Counted from the stretch's first letter, positions 28,329-39,054 are shown. The stretch is 64,000 nt of DNA from Leishmania infantum JPCM5 (GCF_000002875.2 NC_009402.2:5001-69000); one strand, 5' to 3'. Numbers and translations: made by a program. Notes: generated by a model not told the origin, from the sequence alone.

Positions 28329-28828
28329 GATGCGTACACGAACGCAGCCACGGCACCGGAGAAATCGCTGCCTATAAAAAGAAAACGTTCATTGGGGGTA
28401 TGTGGGGGGGGGGGGGGGTGGAAGCGCAGTGAGACACCAGGAGCTGCCCTAGGAGACCATGACAGAGAGAGAGAGAAAGAAAGGGAGGGTGTAACAAAGA
28501 CGCGCCCCTACAGTGACACGCAACGAGACGAGTCGGCAGCAGAGCCTGCCCCCCCGCTCGAGTTCTGTGCAGCACATGAAAAGGCTGCAGGAAGACACGC
28601 ATCCTCCGGCACTTCTCCCAAACGCGGGCCCTCCCACAAAGCAGTTGATCGCCTCGTTGGCTGCCAACTGGAAGACAGGCGCGCACACGCACACGTACAC
28701 TGTTTGCTTCCGTTTCTCCGTCATGCAGTCTCGCAGTCACACCTCCACAGTGAGAAGCTCACCATTCAAGCAGCACCACAGCGCGGTGTGCCACGTTTGG
28801 CAATAAAGAAAATGCCCCGTACAGCTGT
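28329..28828. other. Intergenic spacer with G15 run
   Basis: A run of fifteen G on the plus strand (28404-28418) and a purine tract (28461-28492) form the polypyrimidine region ahead of the PNKP-like gene. No gene seen. Confidence 0.6.
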
Positions 28829-31800
28829 CTACATGACATACCAGCCGTGCGCGCGCAGGCGAGATTCGACTGTGTCTTGAGCGTCCTCTACGTCCACGGC
28901 GGCCTCTGTGGCAGTGCGAGGCACCATCATGATGATGAGAAACGACGTTGTTTGGATTGTCGTGCTGGAAAGAGTGACCTCCCCAAGGTAAGGTCTTCCT
29001 TCCACGGGCTTACAATGCACAGCAGCTGTCAGGTAGGCGTCTCCTTGGGCGCCGCCGTTGGTGAATATCTTGTCAGAAAACTCTACGTCAAAGGCGCATT
29101 GGCCGTTGTTTGTCTCGTACCGCACCGGCGGCGCCGCCGGGTGCGTTCCAGGCTCAGCGTCGTGCACCGTCAGCATCGCAACAGCGAACGATCTGGGCGG
29201 AATCTCCGGCGGCGGGAACCGCAGCCACTGCGGCAGCATCCATATGCAGGACGGCACTTCCGGCACAGCGACGACTTTGGTGGAGTTATGGAAGGCCTCC
29301 GAAAAGTAAAGCGGCGACATTCCGCAGTTGACGAGGACAAATGGTGCCGTGTTGGATGGGTACTTGGCAGGATCCTGCAGCTGCGACGCGAGGGAGTGCA
29401 GTCGCTGTTGCAGGTTGTCCGTGCTACACGTCTCTGCCACCACCGGCAACGGCATCCCGTTGCCGCCGCCCTGGTGGTGCGGGTGGCGAGTGCCGATGGC
29501 GGACATGGCAGTCTTGAACTGTGCTTCATCGAATGTCTCTTGCTGCAGCTGGGTGCTTGCTCTGGTCAGCAGCGCGAGCCACGTCGCCGTAACGCCGGCG
29601 TTGTCCAGCCGCTCCAGTACGAGACGAACGATCGCTGTTTCGTGGGCATCGTCGAACGTGTTCGGAACGGGCACCAGAATCGACTCTGTGTGTGCTGCGC
29701 GGCCGCTCAGCTCCCACTCGGCGCCGTGGGTACAGCACATTCGCTCGACATCGTCGAGCGTTTGGCACGTCTCCGATGTGATGGCGCAGAGCCGCTGGTA
29801 CGCCTGCTCCTGCGTCTCTGTATCGCAAGACCACCGCTCCACCAGGTTCGGCTGCGCGCACACCTTCAAATTCCCCTTGGCGCTACTGCAGAGGTACAGT
29901 GCGACCAGCAGGTCTCGCGGCGACGACGGGGGTAGTCGCATCCGGTACGCAACGAAGACACCCATCGGCTTTTCGGTGTCCCCTAGTAAACCCGCCACGG
30001 AGGCCATTCCGGTGTCCGTCAGCGGCGGTGGCATAAAGTCGAAGAAGCAGCCGTAGACCTGCACCGTGAGCAGCTCCACCTGCGGCTGATAGTGCGGAAT
30101 GTCAGAGACAACACAGTTTTTCACCCCCATGGCGACGTAGGTTGTGGCTGTCATGTACGAGTGCAGTGACTTGCAAACCGCCGCCACAGTCTCGCGGCAC
30201 TTCGTCACGGGCACCGTCACGCCCGGCGACCCGTGGTGCTGTCGCGGGCTCCATGTTGTCGCCGTGGGTTCGGGCGGAATGGCACTCAGCACCGGCAGCA
30301 GCTTCACCGCGAAGTCCCCGTGCGCTGCAACTAGAGGCGTCACATCCACGTTCTCGACGCCGGGTACGTTGACGGGGTTGATGCCGGCCATCGGTTTCAG
30401 GTCTGTCTTATTCAGCCGGTACATCATCCACAGCGTCCAGTCCTCGCGTGTGTAGACATTGACGAGGCGTCCCGCGACGACTCGGCGCAGGCAATGCCAC
30501 AGCCCAGGGTCGGAGCTGCACGTACAGCCCAGCAGGTAGACGTTTTCCACTACACCGTAGGCCCCCACCCTCTCCAGCTCTCGCAGGCACTCTACAATCA
30601 CGAGAGAACCGAAGCTGAAGCCGACCAACGTCACCGGGCGGTTGCCGCGCTGCTTGTCAAGCAACGCGACTGCCAAGTCCTTGCCGGTGTAGGCAGAACG
30701 GTTCGACAGCGTCGCAAAGGTGTTGTCGATCACGCCAGTTGCCCACACAGCACAGAGTGGCAGCTTAAAGGCGCCCACAAGAGACGACAAGGCATGGAAA
30801 CCCGTAAAGATGGCGCCTTGCATGAGCATTTTCTCGGTCGCGGTGCCCACAGCCTTCATCATCAACGTGTCAGCAATTTCGAGGTTCACATGGATCGTCT
30901 CCCCAAACTTCATGAGGAAATCGTCCTCCCATTGCAGCACGTACGACTCTGTTGACCCGAGCAGCTCGCTGCGGCGCAGCACCGACTGCCACAGACCCAC
31001 CTGCTGATCTCGCACCGGTCGACGTGGGTCGAAGATAGCCGAGTAGCCACTCACCCCGATGGCGAGCGTCATCTTCTCCGTGGCCAGCGCGCCTGCACTA
31101 CCGAGCCGCTCTACAAAGTCCTGGAACACAAGCTGTACCGCATAGTGCGCCATGTCGACGACGCAAGTGAGAGAGAAGAAAAGCCCCGGCGGCACATCCA
31201 CCAAAAACTGTGCCCTGCTCGGCGCGGCGGGAGTCAAGGACTGGCACGTCAGCTCCGAAAGGTTGTAGGCGGAGGCAAAGGCCACATTTACGTTGTTGAG
31301 AGAGCTGACCGCGAACTGCGCTCGAACGTAGAAGCGCGGCGTGACGGGCTTGCTGCTTCGGTTCACCACCTCCACAATGTAGTACCCCTCCGCCCCTGCA
31401 AGGCTCCACTCGCTATTGGTGAAGTACGTCAGCGACGCCTCAGCAGGGTACACGCCAATCGGCGAGGGCGTCTCGGGCCACTGCTCGCCGTTTACCATGC
31501 CCATGTCGCGCGTAAAGACGTCGTGCGAGGAGCGATTCACGAGCGAAACGCCCAGCTTCCGCCGCTGTTTCACCTCCTGCCCGTACTCCAGCTGCCGCTG
31601 AGGCAACTCCTCCTTCGGAAACGTCACCTTGCGCGCCTGCGGCGCCTCTCCGTCGCTCGCTGGGTACAGCTTCAGGTACGTGTACGGCTCCACGTGCATC
31701 TCAAGCGCCACTCCCCACTGCCGTCGCGTAAAGTCGGAGCTGGCCAGGTGCCCCTCCATCCAGTTCTCGGCCACCGTCGGGTCGAACTCCAGATCGGCCT

Positions 31801-33286
31801 TCTCGCACGCCGCGGAAAGTACCCAGGCGCCGAAGAAGTCGCGCTCCGCACGCACCCAGATCCGTAGCGACGTCGATATGGCGGTGCCAGGAGAAGGCGT
31901 GGCCACGTAGCAGATGATGAAGCCGGCGCCGGTGGGATGCGCAAACCGATTCATGCATGCGAGCACACCCGCGCGTCCCGGCGCAATGACCGCCGGCGGC
32001 GCCATTGCCCACACGCCGGAAATCAGCTTGATAGCTTTGAGGCGCAGCTGGCAGCCGTCAAGGTTGTTCTCCACAGCAAAGACGACGCGGCGGCGACGCT
32101 TGTGGAGCGGAGACAGATTTCCGACGTGCGACATGGCGATCATCCTCGTGTGCAACGGGACGACGACGCCAGGCTTCGAGTCGTCCTCGAGTACCGCGGA
32201 GAGGTCCCAGGACGTGCCAGGAGTACCGCTGCCTTTCTCCACCGTCTGGTGCGAGCACGCAAGGCGGTGAGCCACCTCCTTATTCAGATCAGCCTCCTCT
32301 TCCTCCGCTGTCGTCGCCACCGCCGTTTCAAACGCCTCGACCTCGCCCACGGAGCGTAGCATGAAGATATCGGAGTCCGTCGTGCGCCGAAACGCTTTGT
32401 AGCCGCCTAGCGAGGCGCCTGTCACACCGAAGATGGCGGTCACGTTGGCAGCGGTCAACGCCGGTGTAACAACGGAGGCGAGAGCGGCGGCGTGGGTAGC
32501 GGCGCCGACGATGGTCGCAAAGACGGTTGCCAAGGCCCCGGTGCCGAGCACAGCACCACCCACCGCCCCGATCACGCCCAGAGTCGTTGCCGTGGCAGTC
32601 ACGAGTGCGGCGTACGCAGGCCCCACAACTGGTGCAGCCAGCCCGCCCGTCGCGAGAAGGGCCGCGCCACCGAGGACGGAAAAGCCGCCGATAGTCGCAG
32701 CACGCGTCAGACTTCGTTTTCGTTCCTCTTTGCTCTTCAATACCCCCTCCTGCCGTGTCACATCGACCTGCTCGGCAGCGGCGTCGCGGCTTGCTATCAT
32801 GTGCAACTGCGCGAGCGAGTTCTCCTCGCGCTCTACCAGGGAGAATGGGATCGACAAAATCCAGGAGAGCCGCCGCGCTGCTGCCCGAAGTCGTGCGTCA
32901 TAGGAGCCGAGCCTCAGTGCAAGGTTGAAGGGCAGATTCACGACGACCCAGTCCAGCGAGGGATTCAGCACCACGCACAAAGCCCGAACGTCCTCCTGCG
33001 TCCATCGCTTCTGATGAAGATCAGAGAAGGCGTATGGCGGCGGCAGAAGAAGACCGTCGAGAAGGTTGCGCAGGTTCGTGTCGTCAACAACAACATAGAA
33101 GAGAGACCGGATAGCAACGCGGTCCTCAAAGGATATGGTGCTTAGCACCTTTGCGGCAGGAGCATCAATGCTGCCGCACAGTCGCTCCATCTCCTCCGTT
33201 GTTCTCTGCGGACGTTGCGGACTCCATAGGTACCTGTAGCTCTCGAAGAAGCTGTAGGCGGTACGCTGAGCCGCTTTCGTCTCCAT
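28829..33286 (-). CDS. TMCO4/DUF726-family alpha/beta hydrolase
   Basis: The 1485-residue protein has a central Gly/Ala-rich membrane region (about residues 195-300: LTRAATIGGFSVLGGAALLATGG and following), the hallmark of TMCO4 (DUF726) proteins, and later a hydrolase core with the nucleophile elbow G-F-S-F-G at Ser891. The DUF726 signature continues downstream (VENVYLLGCTCSSD ... VVAGRLVNVYTREDWTLWMMYRLNK). Between these two parts, about 500 residues form beta-rich, C2-like domains not expected in animal TMCO4, and another 450 residues follow the hydrolase. TMCO4 in animals is a Golgi/ER membrane protein of uncertain substrate. The open frame reaches 33379 but begins there with TTG; the ATG at 33286 (METKAAQRT) is used. 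Confidence 0.88.
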   Translation of the reverse strand: METKAAQRTAYSFFESYRYLWSPQRPQRTTEEMERLCGSIDAPAAKVLSTISFEDRVAIRSLFYVVVDDTNLRNLLDGLLLPPPYAFSDLHQKRWTQEDVRALCVVLNPSLDWVVVNLPFNLALRLGSYDARLRAAARRLSWILSIPFSLVEREENSLAQLHMIASRDAAAEQVDVTRQEGVLKSKEERKRSLTRAATIGGFSVLGGAALLATGGLAAPVVGPAYAALVTATATTLGVIGAVGGAVLGTGALATVFATIVGAATHAAALASVVTPALTAANVTAIFGVTGASLGGYKAFRRTTDSDIFMLRSVGEVEAFETAVATTAEEEEADLNKEVAHRLACSHQTVEKGSGTPGTSWDLSAVLEDDSKPGVVVPLHTRMIAMSHVGNLSPLHKRRRRVVFAVENNLDGCQLRLKAIKLISGVWAMAPPAVIAPGRAGVLACMNRFAHPTGAGFIICYVATPSPGTAISTSLRIWVRAERDFFGAWVLSAACEKADLEFDPTVAENWMEGHLASSDFTRRQWGVALEMHVEPYTYLKLYPASDGEAPQARKVTFPKEELPQRQLEYGQEVKQRRKLGVSLVNRSSHDVFTRDMGMVNGEQWPETPSPIGVYPAEASLTYFTNSEWSLAGAEGYYIVEVVNRSSKPVTPRFYVRAQFAVSSLNNVNVAFASAYNLSELTCQSLTPAAPSRAQFLVDVPPGLFFSLTCVVDMAHYAVQLVFQDFVERLGSAGALATEKMTLAIGVSGYSAIFDPRRPVRDQQVGLWQSVLRRSELLGSTESYVLQWEDDFLMKFGETIHVNLEIADTLMMKAVGTATEKMLMQGAIFTGFHALSSLVGAFKLPLCAVWATGVIDNTFATLSNRSAYTGKDLAVALLDKQRGNRPVTLVGFSFGSLVIVECLRELERVGAYGVVENVYLLGCTCSSDPGLWHCLRRVVAGRLVNVYTREDWTLWMMYRLNKTDLKPMAGINPVNVPGVENVDVTPLVAAHGDFAVKLLPVLSAIPPEPTATTWSPRQHHGSPGVTVPVTKCRETVAAVCKSLHSYMTATTYVAMGVKNCVVSDIPHYQPQVELLTVQVYGCFFDFMPPPLTDTGMASVAGLLGDTEKPMGVFVAYRMRLPPSSPRDLLVALYLCSSAKGNLKVCAQPNLVERWSCDTETQEQAYQRLCAITSETCQTLDDVERMCCTHGAEWELSGRAAHTESILVPVPNTFDDAHETAIVRLVLERLDNAGVTATWLALLTRASTQLQQETFDEAQFKTAMSAIGTRHPHHQGGGNGMPLPVVAETCSTDNLQQRLHSLASQLQDPAKYPSNTAPFVLVNCGMSPLYFSEAFHNSTKVVAVPEVPSCIWMLPQWLRFPPPEIPPRSFAVAMLTVHDAEPGTHPAAPPVRYETNNGQCAFDVEFSDKIFTNGGAQGDAYLTAAVHCKPVEGRPYLGEVTLSSTTIQTTSFLIIMMVPRTATEAAVDVEDAQDTVESRLRAHGWYVM

Positions 33287-33654
33287 TTTGCCCTGTGGAT
33301 TCCTTCGCCACGCCGAGGAGTGGCAGCGGCTGCACCGGACGCAAAAAAGAGTGTCTGATCCGGCAGGCAGAACGAGCAAGGCTCGAAATGTAAAGAGGGA
33401 GGGCGAACAGGCGAGTTGCCTCTTTGCAGCTCAGTGCGTATACACCGATGCGCACATGTGGCGATGCAGGTTCCCGCTGACGGCTCACGGGAGATGTTCC
33501 GCCTCAGCTCGGTGGTGAGATGCAGGTGTCCGTGAGCATCAAAGAGCGACCGAAGGCCTACCTCCCCGAGAACGAAGAAAAGAAAGCAGGGAAAGGAACA
33601 GAAGGGGTGTGCTTCGTACGTATACACGTACATGTACACTTCGCCCACACGTAC

Positions 33655-33671
33655 ATATATATATATATATA
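33655..33671. repeat. (AT)n microsatellite
   Basis: About eight AT units flanked by GTAC and ACGG. Similar runs recur in later spacers. Confidence 0.9.
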
Positions 33672-34133
33672 CGGTCGTTGGCGCCTCCGTCTCAGGAATG
33701 GCGGATGGCCAAGGCGCGATGAGCAGAACAAAACAGTGGCGGCAGAAGTAAAGCGGAATAGTCAGTAAGAGAGACAAGTCATGGCAAGGGTTGTGATGGT
33801 GTGTCGCTGTGTTTGTAATGGTGGCATTCCCAATGAAGAGAGAGAGTCGAAGGGATAGAAAAGGTGTGGGAGAAATAGGAAAAAAGGAGAAGCAGGTGTG
33901 TGGTAGTGGACGGCTGTGCCGAGTGTGACCCTCTCTCCCTCTCTCGCTCTTCACAGATATCGCATAGAGGTGCGGGGAGAGAAATGCGGCGTGTCCGCTA
34001 AAAGAGGAAGCGGAGCACGCAAAACGACGGCAGCAAGAAGGCAAGCCGGCCTTGGCCCCCTGTCGTGCACCGCATTACTGCGGTCCGTTGCCGCTGTCCC
34101 GCCTCTGAATGTTCAGGACAAATTCTCAATACG

Positions 34134-34154
34134 TATATATATATATATATATAT
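34134..34154. repeat. (TA)n microsatellite
   Basis: About ten TA units preceded by ACG and followed by GCACG. Confidence 0.9.
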
Positions 34155-34800
34155 GCACGTATATGATAAAGCGGCTCACGCACAGCATCAAATACCACAC
34201 GACAGCGATGGTGATGGTGCCACCTATCCATCTGATCACGTAGCACGATCGTGCTCGGGGCTACGAGGCTTGCGCATCCAAGCATGCGCACACACAAACA
34301 GTGTAGCAAGGACGCACAAAACGACGAAGAGGCGGGGAATATCCATTAAAGACGGGCAGCCCAAAACACGTGCGAGAGAAACAGAAAGATAGATAGACGG
34401 CAGAAACGGCAACGGAGTCCGAGAAGCAGCGAGAGAGAAAAAGGGGTTCTGCCAGCACACAGTTCTCGTGCCACTCCCGGTCCTGGAGGCAACGCCGGCG
34501 ACGGCGAGACGCTGCTCACGCGGCTCTCCGAACAGTGGTAGCGCACAGTGACAGATGACGAAGTGCGGACAGGCCGAAACACACACTTCACAGGCGCCCT
34601 AGACTCCGTGCAGTAGTGAACCGTTGGCGGACGCTTTCTTTCCTTCTTTTCGTGGTACTCGGAGAAACAGATGTTGCGTCTCTCTCTGTCATTGGCGCGC
34701 ATCGCCGCTAGGTCTGTGGCGGTGCTACTTGAACAAGGGTAGGGGTGCACGCTACGCTCAAAGTGCAATCAGCCAGAAATGAGATGCGACCCGAGGGTGT

Positions 34801-35184
34801 CTACGGCCGCTTTTCTTTCCATTGCTCCATAAACGCCTCGTAGTCGAAGCATCCTTCACTCACAAACGCCCATACCTCCTCCGTGATGTCCTCGTGACGT
34901 TTCTGCAGCAGCGTAACGACTTCTTCAATTGATTTATACTCTGGACACGCAGCGAGCACGTGCGCGTCAAGTTCCTGATCTACTTTCTCTAAGAAGGATG
35001 TGTACACAGTGTGCTGATCATGATCACCCGAGACGGTGTGCAGGGGTGGCACCGACTGCCATACCTGCTCGGGGTCAAAGGAAATCATAAAATCTTCGAT
35101 GACGCCGACAACGGCGTCGAAAGCCGCATCCTCGGACGAGCCGCCGTTGCCGCAGATGATGAACTCGCCCTCCTCCGTGTCCAT
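34801..35184 (-). CDS. BART-domain protein, ARL2-binding protein-like
   Basis: The 127-residue protein is a single all-helical BART domain: FDAVVGVIEDFMISFDPEQV (residues 22-41) is the N-terminal amphipathic helix typical of ARL2BP/BART, and 'SIEEVVTLLQKR...VWAFVSEGCFDYEAFMEQW' matches the C-terminal helices. ARL2BP binds the GTP form of ARL2/ARL3-type small GTPases and works at cilia, centrosome and mitochondria; a flagellum role is a fair guess here. The frame is open upstream to 35373, but the first ATG after pyrimidine tracts and AG at about 35238 is at 35184 (MDTEEGEF), which matches the usual short N-terminus. Confidence 0.82.
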   Translation of the reverse strand: MDTEEGEFIICGNGGSSEDAAFDAVVGVIEDFMISFDPEQVWQSVPPLHTVSGDHDQHTVYTSFLEKVDQELDAHVLAACPEYKSIEEVVTLLQKRHEDITEEVWAFVSEGCFDYEAFMEQWKEKRP

Positions 35185-36159
35185 GAATGCAACGTGCAAG
35201 CACGGCGGAGGGGAAGGCAGGCGGTAGAATGCTCTATCGATATTATAAGGAGAGTCTTTTTCGGGGGGAGGGGAGAGGGTGACGTGATGTGCTGACGGTG
35301 GTGGCCTTGCAAGAGTGGATCGATGGGGATAGAGGGCCGCAAAGATGCACCAAGAGTCGACGCAGACAGCCAAGAGGGAGGGAGGCGAGAGGGCACCGGG
35401 AACACCCCTGCGCCCTCCATCATCACGTTATACCCACCGAATTCAAAAAAAAAAGCAGCAGTCTTGCCGCCGATTCTAGTGCTGCCGGTGTCCCGTCGCA
35501 CACAACGCATGCCTGGGAAACACGCGGGTGTGACAAGGAGCGGCCATGCCATCTGTTCTGCTTGTTTGCGTGAGTGTGGGCGAAGGGGCAGAGCGTGATC
35601 AACACAGAGTATCATTGAAGCAGAGAGCGCCAGCACCATGCTGGCTCGAAAACCGCCTCAACCGAAATGAGACCGAGAACACATACATGCACACGTGGGG
35701 AGCCACAGCGAAAACAAGAATATATATATATATATATAGATGAGCTCAGATCAGCCACAGCAGACAGTCTCACCGCGAGCACGCCCTCGCTCAGACCAAC
35801 ACCACCGTAGCCTGCCTCCCCCCCCCAGAATCAATGGAGTAGCTTCATAGGAGAAACAGAGAATGAAGAGTGCACAATGTCGACGGCAGCCTTTGATAAT
35901 AACACGGAAATGAGATGTAACGGAGGGCAACGTTGCACACCAATGCGCGCAAAACACAGGCACAGATGCGGATATAAAGCGCGGAGAAGCAAGCGGAATG
36001 CAGCCGGTCCCGACATTCAAGAACGCAGGGGCCTCATGATAGTGCATGGTTCAACATCCCAATAGTGGAAGGCTAGTCTATGTAGCCCCTCCCCTCCTCT
36101 GCCCGCCGCCGAACTCTTGCTTACCATCCGCAGCTGAACTCTAGAACACAGTCGAGTGT
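35185..36159. other. Intergenic spacer
   Basis: Contains a TA repeat at 35720-35738 and a C8 run near 35818. No gene seen. Confidence 0.6.
35720..35738. repeat. (AT)n microsatellite
   Basis: About nine AT units after AAAACAAGA, ending before GATGAGC. Confidence 0.9.
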
Positions 36160-38271
36160 CTACTCGATCGTCACGCGCTTGGCTTCGCCTCGCATGCGTT
36201 CCTTCGCTTTCCTGTGTGGAGCGCATGCTGGAGGAGCTGCCACCGCCGCCGCTGCCCCAGCCCCTGACGTGGGCGTCAGACTTAGCGGCTTCTGAAGCTG
36301 TCGTGCCCGGTGCTCGTTGAGCTTCTTCTCGACCATCACCACATCAGCATGTGTAATGCGGATGAGACGGCTGGTGCGTGACACCACGGCCGTGTAGTCT
36401 GGCAGAAAAGGCGCGCCTGACAAGAGAACATCCGCGCCAAGGTCGGAGAAGGAACGCAACTCCGTTCGCATCTTTTCGCGACCGATCATCACCTCGACGC
36501 CGCCACTCAGCACCAGCGTGAAAGTGCTGCTCGGCTGCCCGGCTCTGTAAAGCACTCGCGCTGGATCGGCCGTGTAGAGGTCCGGCAACGCAGCTGCGAT
36601 TCCCCAGAGAGGCGTGCTCTTGCTCTTCTCACCGTCACTGATCTGGTCGTTGACTTCCACCACCAAGTCGCCGATCTGCTGCAGCAGAAACTTGACATGA
36701 GCAACATTCCACGTTGCGAAGTACACGTAGGCCCGGGTGAGGTAGTAGGCGAGCGCCCAAAGCTGATCCTCAGAAAGACCTTGATCCTCCGACTTTGATG
36801 GCACGCCGTACGAGTAGAAGTTCACCCGCGGCGGCCGCGCCGGAGGCGGCTCAATCGTCGACTCGTCGAAGGTCTCCGCGTCCGACAGCAACTTCTTGTC
36901 ACCCAAGTACTCGTCCTCATCGTAAATCTCCGACGCGATGAGCTCCTCGATAACGTCCTCAAGTGTCACAAGGCCAATAAAAGAGCTCGGCTCCATCGCG
37001 TTCGAAAGGAGCGCCATAGGGTGAATGGTCTTCGGCGTGCGCTGTGCAGGTGCGGCGTGCTTGCTGCCATGGTGCATGTGGTATGCACCGTAAGGTGAAG
37101 CGCCTTTGCTGTTGGAGGCCGTTATTCCGTCACGACCTCGCCGCTTCTCCTTCGCGCGCTGCGGCGAACTGATTGGCGAGCCACGCCGCTGGTCCGCGGT
37201 AGCGGTGTCCGCCGACTCCACAAAGAGAAGCTGCGTGTGATGGTGCTCGAAGATGTACAGCATCTCCTGCAGAAGGGTGTCTGCCTTCACCACTAACATG
37301 TCGCGCGGGTGTTGCAACACAAAATCACGCACTGTCATGTCGCTGTTGTGGCCGAGATAGGAATTGTCGATAAGGTCCTTCACGTAGAGCACACCAACCA
37401 CATTGTCGCGTGACCGTTCGTACACCGGCACGCGCGAGATACCGTACTCCCACAAGCGACGCTCGAGCGCTGTGTCGAGCGGGGTGCTAGCCTCTAGCAT
37501 GACGGCCTTCCCCATCGGTGTCATGGCCGCATCTGCTGTGACCTCGTTCATGTCCATCACGCTCAGCATCATGCGCACCTGGTCCATGTCGATGCCCGAC
37601 TTGTCCGAGAACTTCTCGCAGTGCATGCGGATGAGCTTCTTCAGCTCCTGGCGGTCGTATATCTGCCCTGCCTCGTGTCCCATCATCCAGTCCAGCATCA
37701 TCCCCAGCGGCTTCGAGATGGGCCACAGCACAAACAACGAGACCTTGAGCGCTTGCAGACTCTTTGCGCCAGCCCACAGTGCGTTGTTTTGCTTGTTGCA
37801 GAAGCTCATGGGGATGATCTCACCAAAGATGAGCACCACAAGTGTACCCAAGATGAAGTTCACGAGCTCACTGCCACCCACAATCGCAGCGACGAGCTGA
37901 GAGGTCAGCACCAGAGTCAGCATGTTGCCCACGAGCAACGTCGCCAAGAGCTGGTGGCCCAGCATGCGTACCGGCAGAATCTTGCGCGCGTAGGTGCGGT
38001 CAGGCTCCTGCCCCGCACCAGCTATGATTTCCAGATAGATGGTCTCCATCCCAAGCAGCCCAATCGTGAGACCGCAGTACATGGCGGAGAGCAGAACCGT
38101 GGTGAGGCAAAACAAGATGAGGACCCATTTCGGCCACGCCGCGTAGCCGCTAGCTTCATTCTCACTCGCGGTCGCCTCTATCGAAACATGGTCAAGCAGC
38201 CATAAGGCGAGTGCAAGCAGCCATGGAGAACTGCTTTTCGCCGCCGTAGCAAACGGCGGCTGCATTGGCAT
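36160..38271 (-). CDS. CNNM/ACDP-family (DUF21-CBS) membrane protein, copy 1
   Basis: The 703-residue protein has an N-terminal signal-like segment, then a DUF21 domain with three to four membrane helices (WVLILFCLTTVLLSAMYCGL; LLATLLVGNMLTLVL; LGTLVVLIFGEIIPMSFC). Two CBS motifs follow (GISRVPVYERSRDNVVGVLY near 270 and FIGLVTLEDVIEELIASEIY near 440), then a cyclic-nucleotide-binding-like beta fold (FTLVLSGGVEVMIGREKM near 600). CNNM proteins handle Mg2+ and related cations; transport direction in trypanosomatids is not established here. It is a tandem paralogue of the gene at 40291-42528. The open frame starts at 38319 with TTG; the ATG at 38271 is used. The tail is Ala/Pro-rich. Confidence 0.9.
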   Translation of the reverse strand: MPMQPPFATAAKSSSPWLLALALWLLDHVSIEATASENEASGYAAWPKWVLILFCLTTVLLSAMYCGLTIGLLGMETIYLEIIAGAGQEPDRTYARKILPVRMLGHQLLATLLVGNMLTLVLTSQLVAAIVGGSELVNFILGTLVVLIFGEIIPMSFCNKQNNALWAGAKSLQALKVSLFVLWPISKPLGMMLDWMMGHEAGQIYDRQELKKLIRMHCEKFSDKSGIDMDQVRMMLSVMDMNEVTADAAMTPMGKAVMLEASTPLDTALERRLWEYGISRVPVYERSRDNVVGVLYVKDLIDNSYLGHNSDMTVRDFVLQHPRDMLVVKADTLLQEMLYIFEHHHTQLLFVESADTATADQRRGSPISSPQRAKEKRRGRDGITASNSKGASPYGAYHMHHGSKHAAPAQRTPKTIHPMALLSNAMEPSSFIGLVTLEDVIEELIASEIYDEDEYLGDKKLLSDAETFDESTIEPPPARPPRVNFYSYGVPSKSEDQGLSEDQLWALAYYLTRAYVYFATWNVAHVKFLLQQIGDLVVEVNDQISDGEKSKSTPLWGIAAALPDLYTADPARVLYRAGQPSSTFTLVLSGGVEVMIGREKMRTELRSFSDLGADVLLSGAPFLPDYTAVVSRTSRLIRITHADVVMVEKKLNEHRARQLQKPLSLTPTSGAGAAAAVAAPPACAPHRKAKERMRGEAKRVTIE

Positions 38272-39054
38272 GCCTGGTGTGGCGCGACGGAGTCGGTGAG
38301 AGCAAGCCGAGCGGCACAAAAAGAAAGGAGAGCGCTGAGAATGAGTTGAATTAGGTCACAGCGCGAGACGGAGAGGTGCACGCAAGACGCCCAAGACGGA
38401 AGACAACCAAGCAAGAATGTATAGAAGGCACCTTTCCGGTCTTGTCAGGTACGCACACGCACCCACACCCGCTGCAACAGCATCAGCGGAAACCACACGA
38501 CAACGGGTGTACGAGCGACACTCGAAGAGCGAGCGGCGGACACAACAAAAAGTAGTTGAGCAAAAGACGAAACGCTCAGCCTGTACGGGGCGTGCGACAT
38601 GCACTGAGAGACAGCGAAGAGGGAGCCGCGGAATCGTCGACCACGTGTGGGGGTGAACACAAGTACGCGAACGCGTGAGTAAAATCACAAAGAAAGCAAA
38701 CAGATCGGTGAGAGGGTCGAGTGGAGGCGGGCCTCTTTTGCAGCAGACGCGCACAAAAGCGAAGGACAAAATATCAGAGAGGCGGCAGATGTGACATAGG
38801 ACGAGGAGAGGTGAGGAGGGCTGCCAGTTGCCGTCGGGGCACTTGTTGCGTGCTGCCCTTGCCCATGGCAACGTTGAACAGCTCTTGGTACGCAGAGTAG
38901 GTGAGAGAGCGCGCGAGGGCTTTACCTATCACGTATGGAGCGGTACACATTCGGAACAGGTGTGGGCGTGAACACAGAGAAGCGCCCTGTGGTACACGAC
39001 AGATTCACCACAAGGCGTGTCTTTGCCTTTTCCTTGGTCCGATAGTATGCCCAC
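38272..39054. other. Spacer upstream of CNNM copy 1
   Basis: Plain spacer with moderate purine bias on the plus strand (38510-38640, 38660-38830). No gene seen. Confidence 0.55.

Larger units (their letters stand above)
33287..34800. other. Intergenic spacer with two AT dinucleotide repeats
   Basis: Holds AT/TA repeats at 33655-33671 and 34134-34154 and a purine-rich stretch at 33830-33895. No gene seen. Confidence 0.6.

Noticed and set aside
33287..33379. 31-residue N-terminal extension of the TMCO4-like protein, and similar extensions of the MFS, SPO22-like, NDUFA9, glucosidase, both CNNM and two-RRM genes
   Set aside because: The first codons of these longer frames are TTG or GTG, not ATG; the first in-frame ATG was used.
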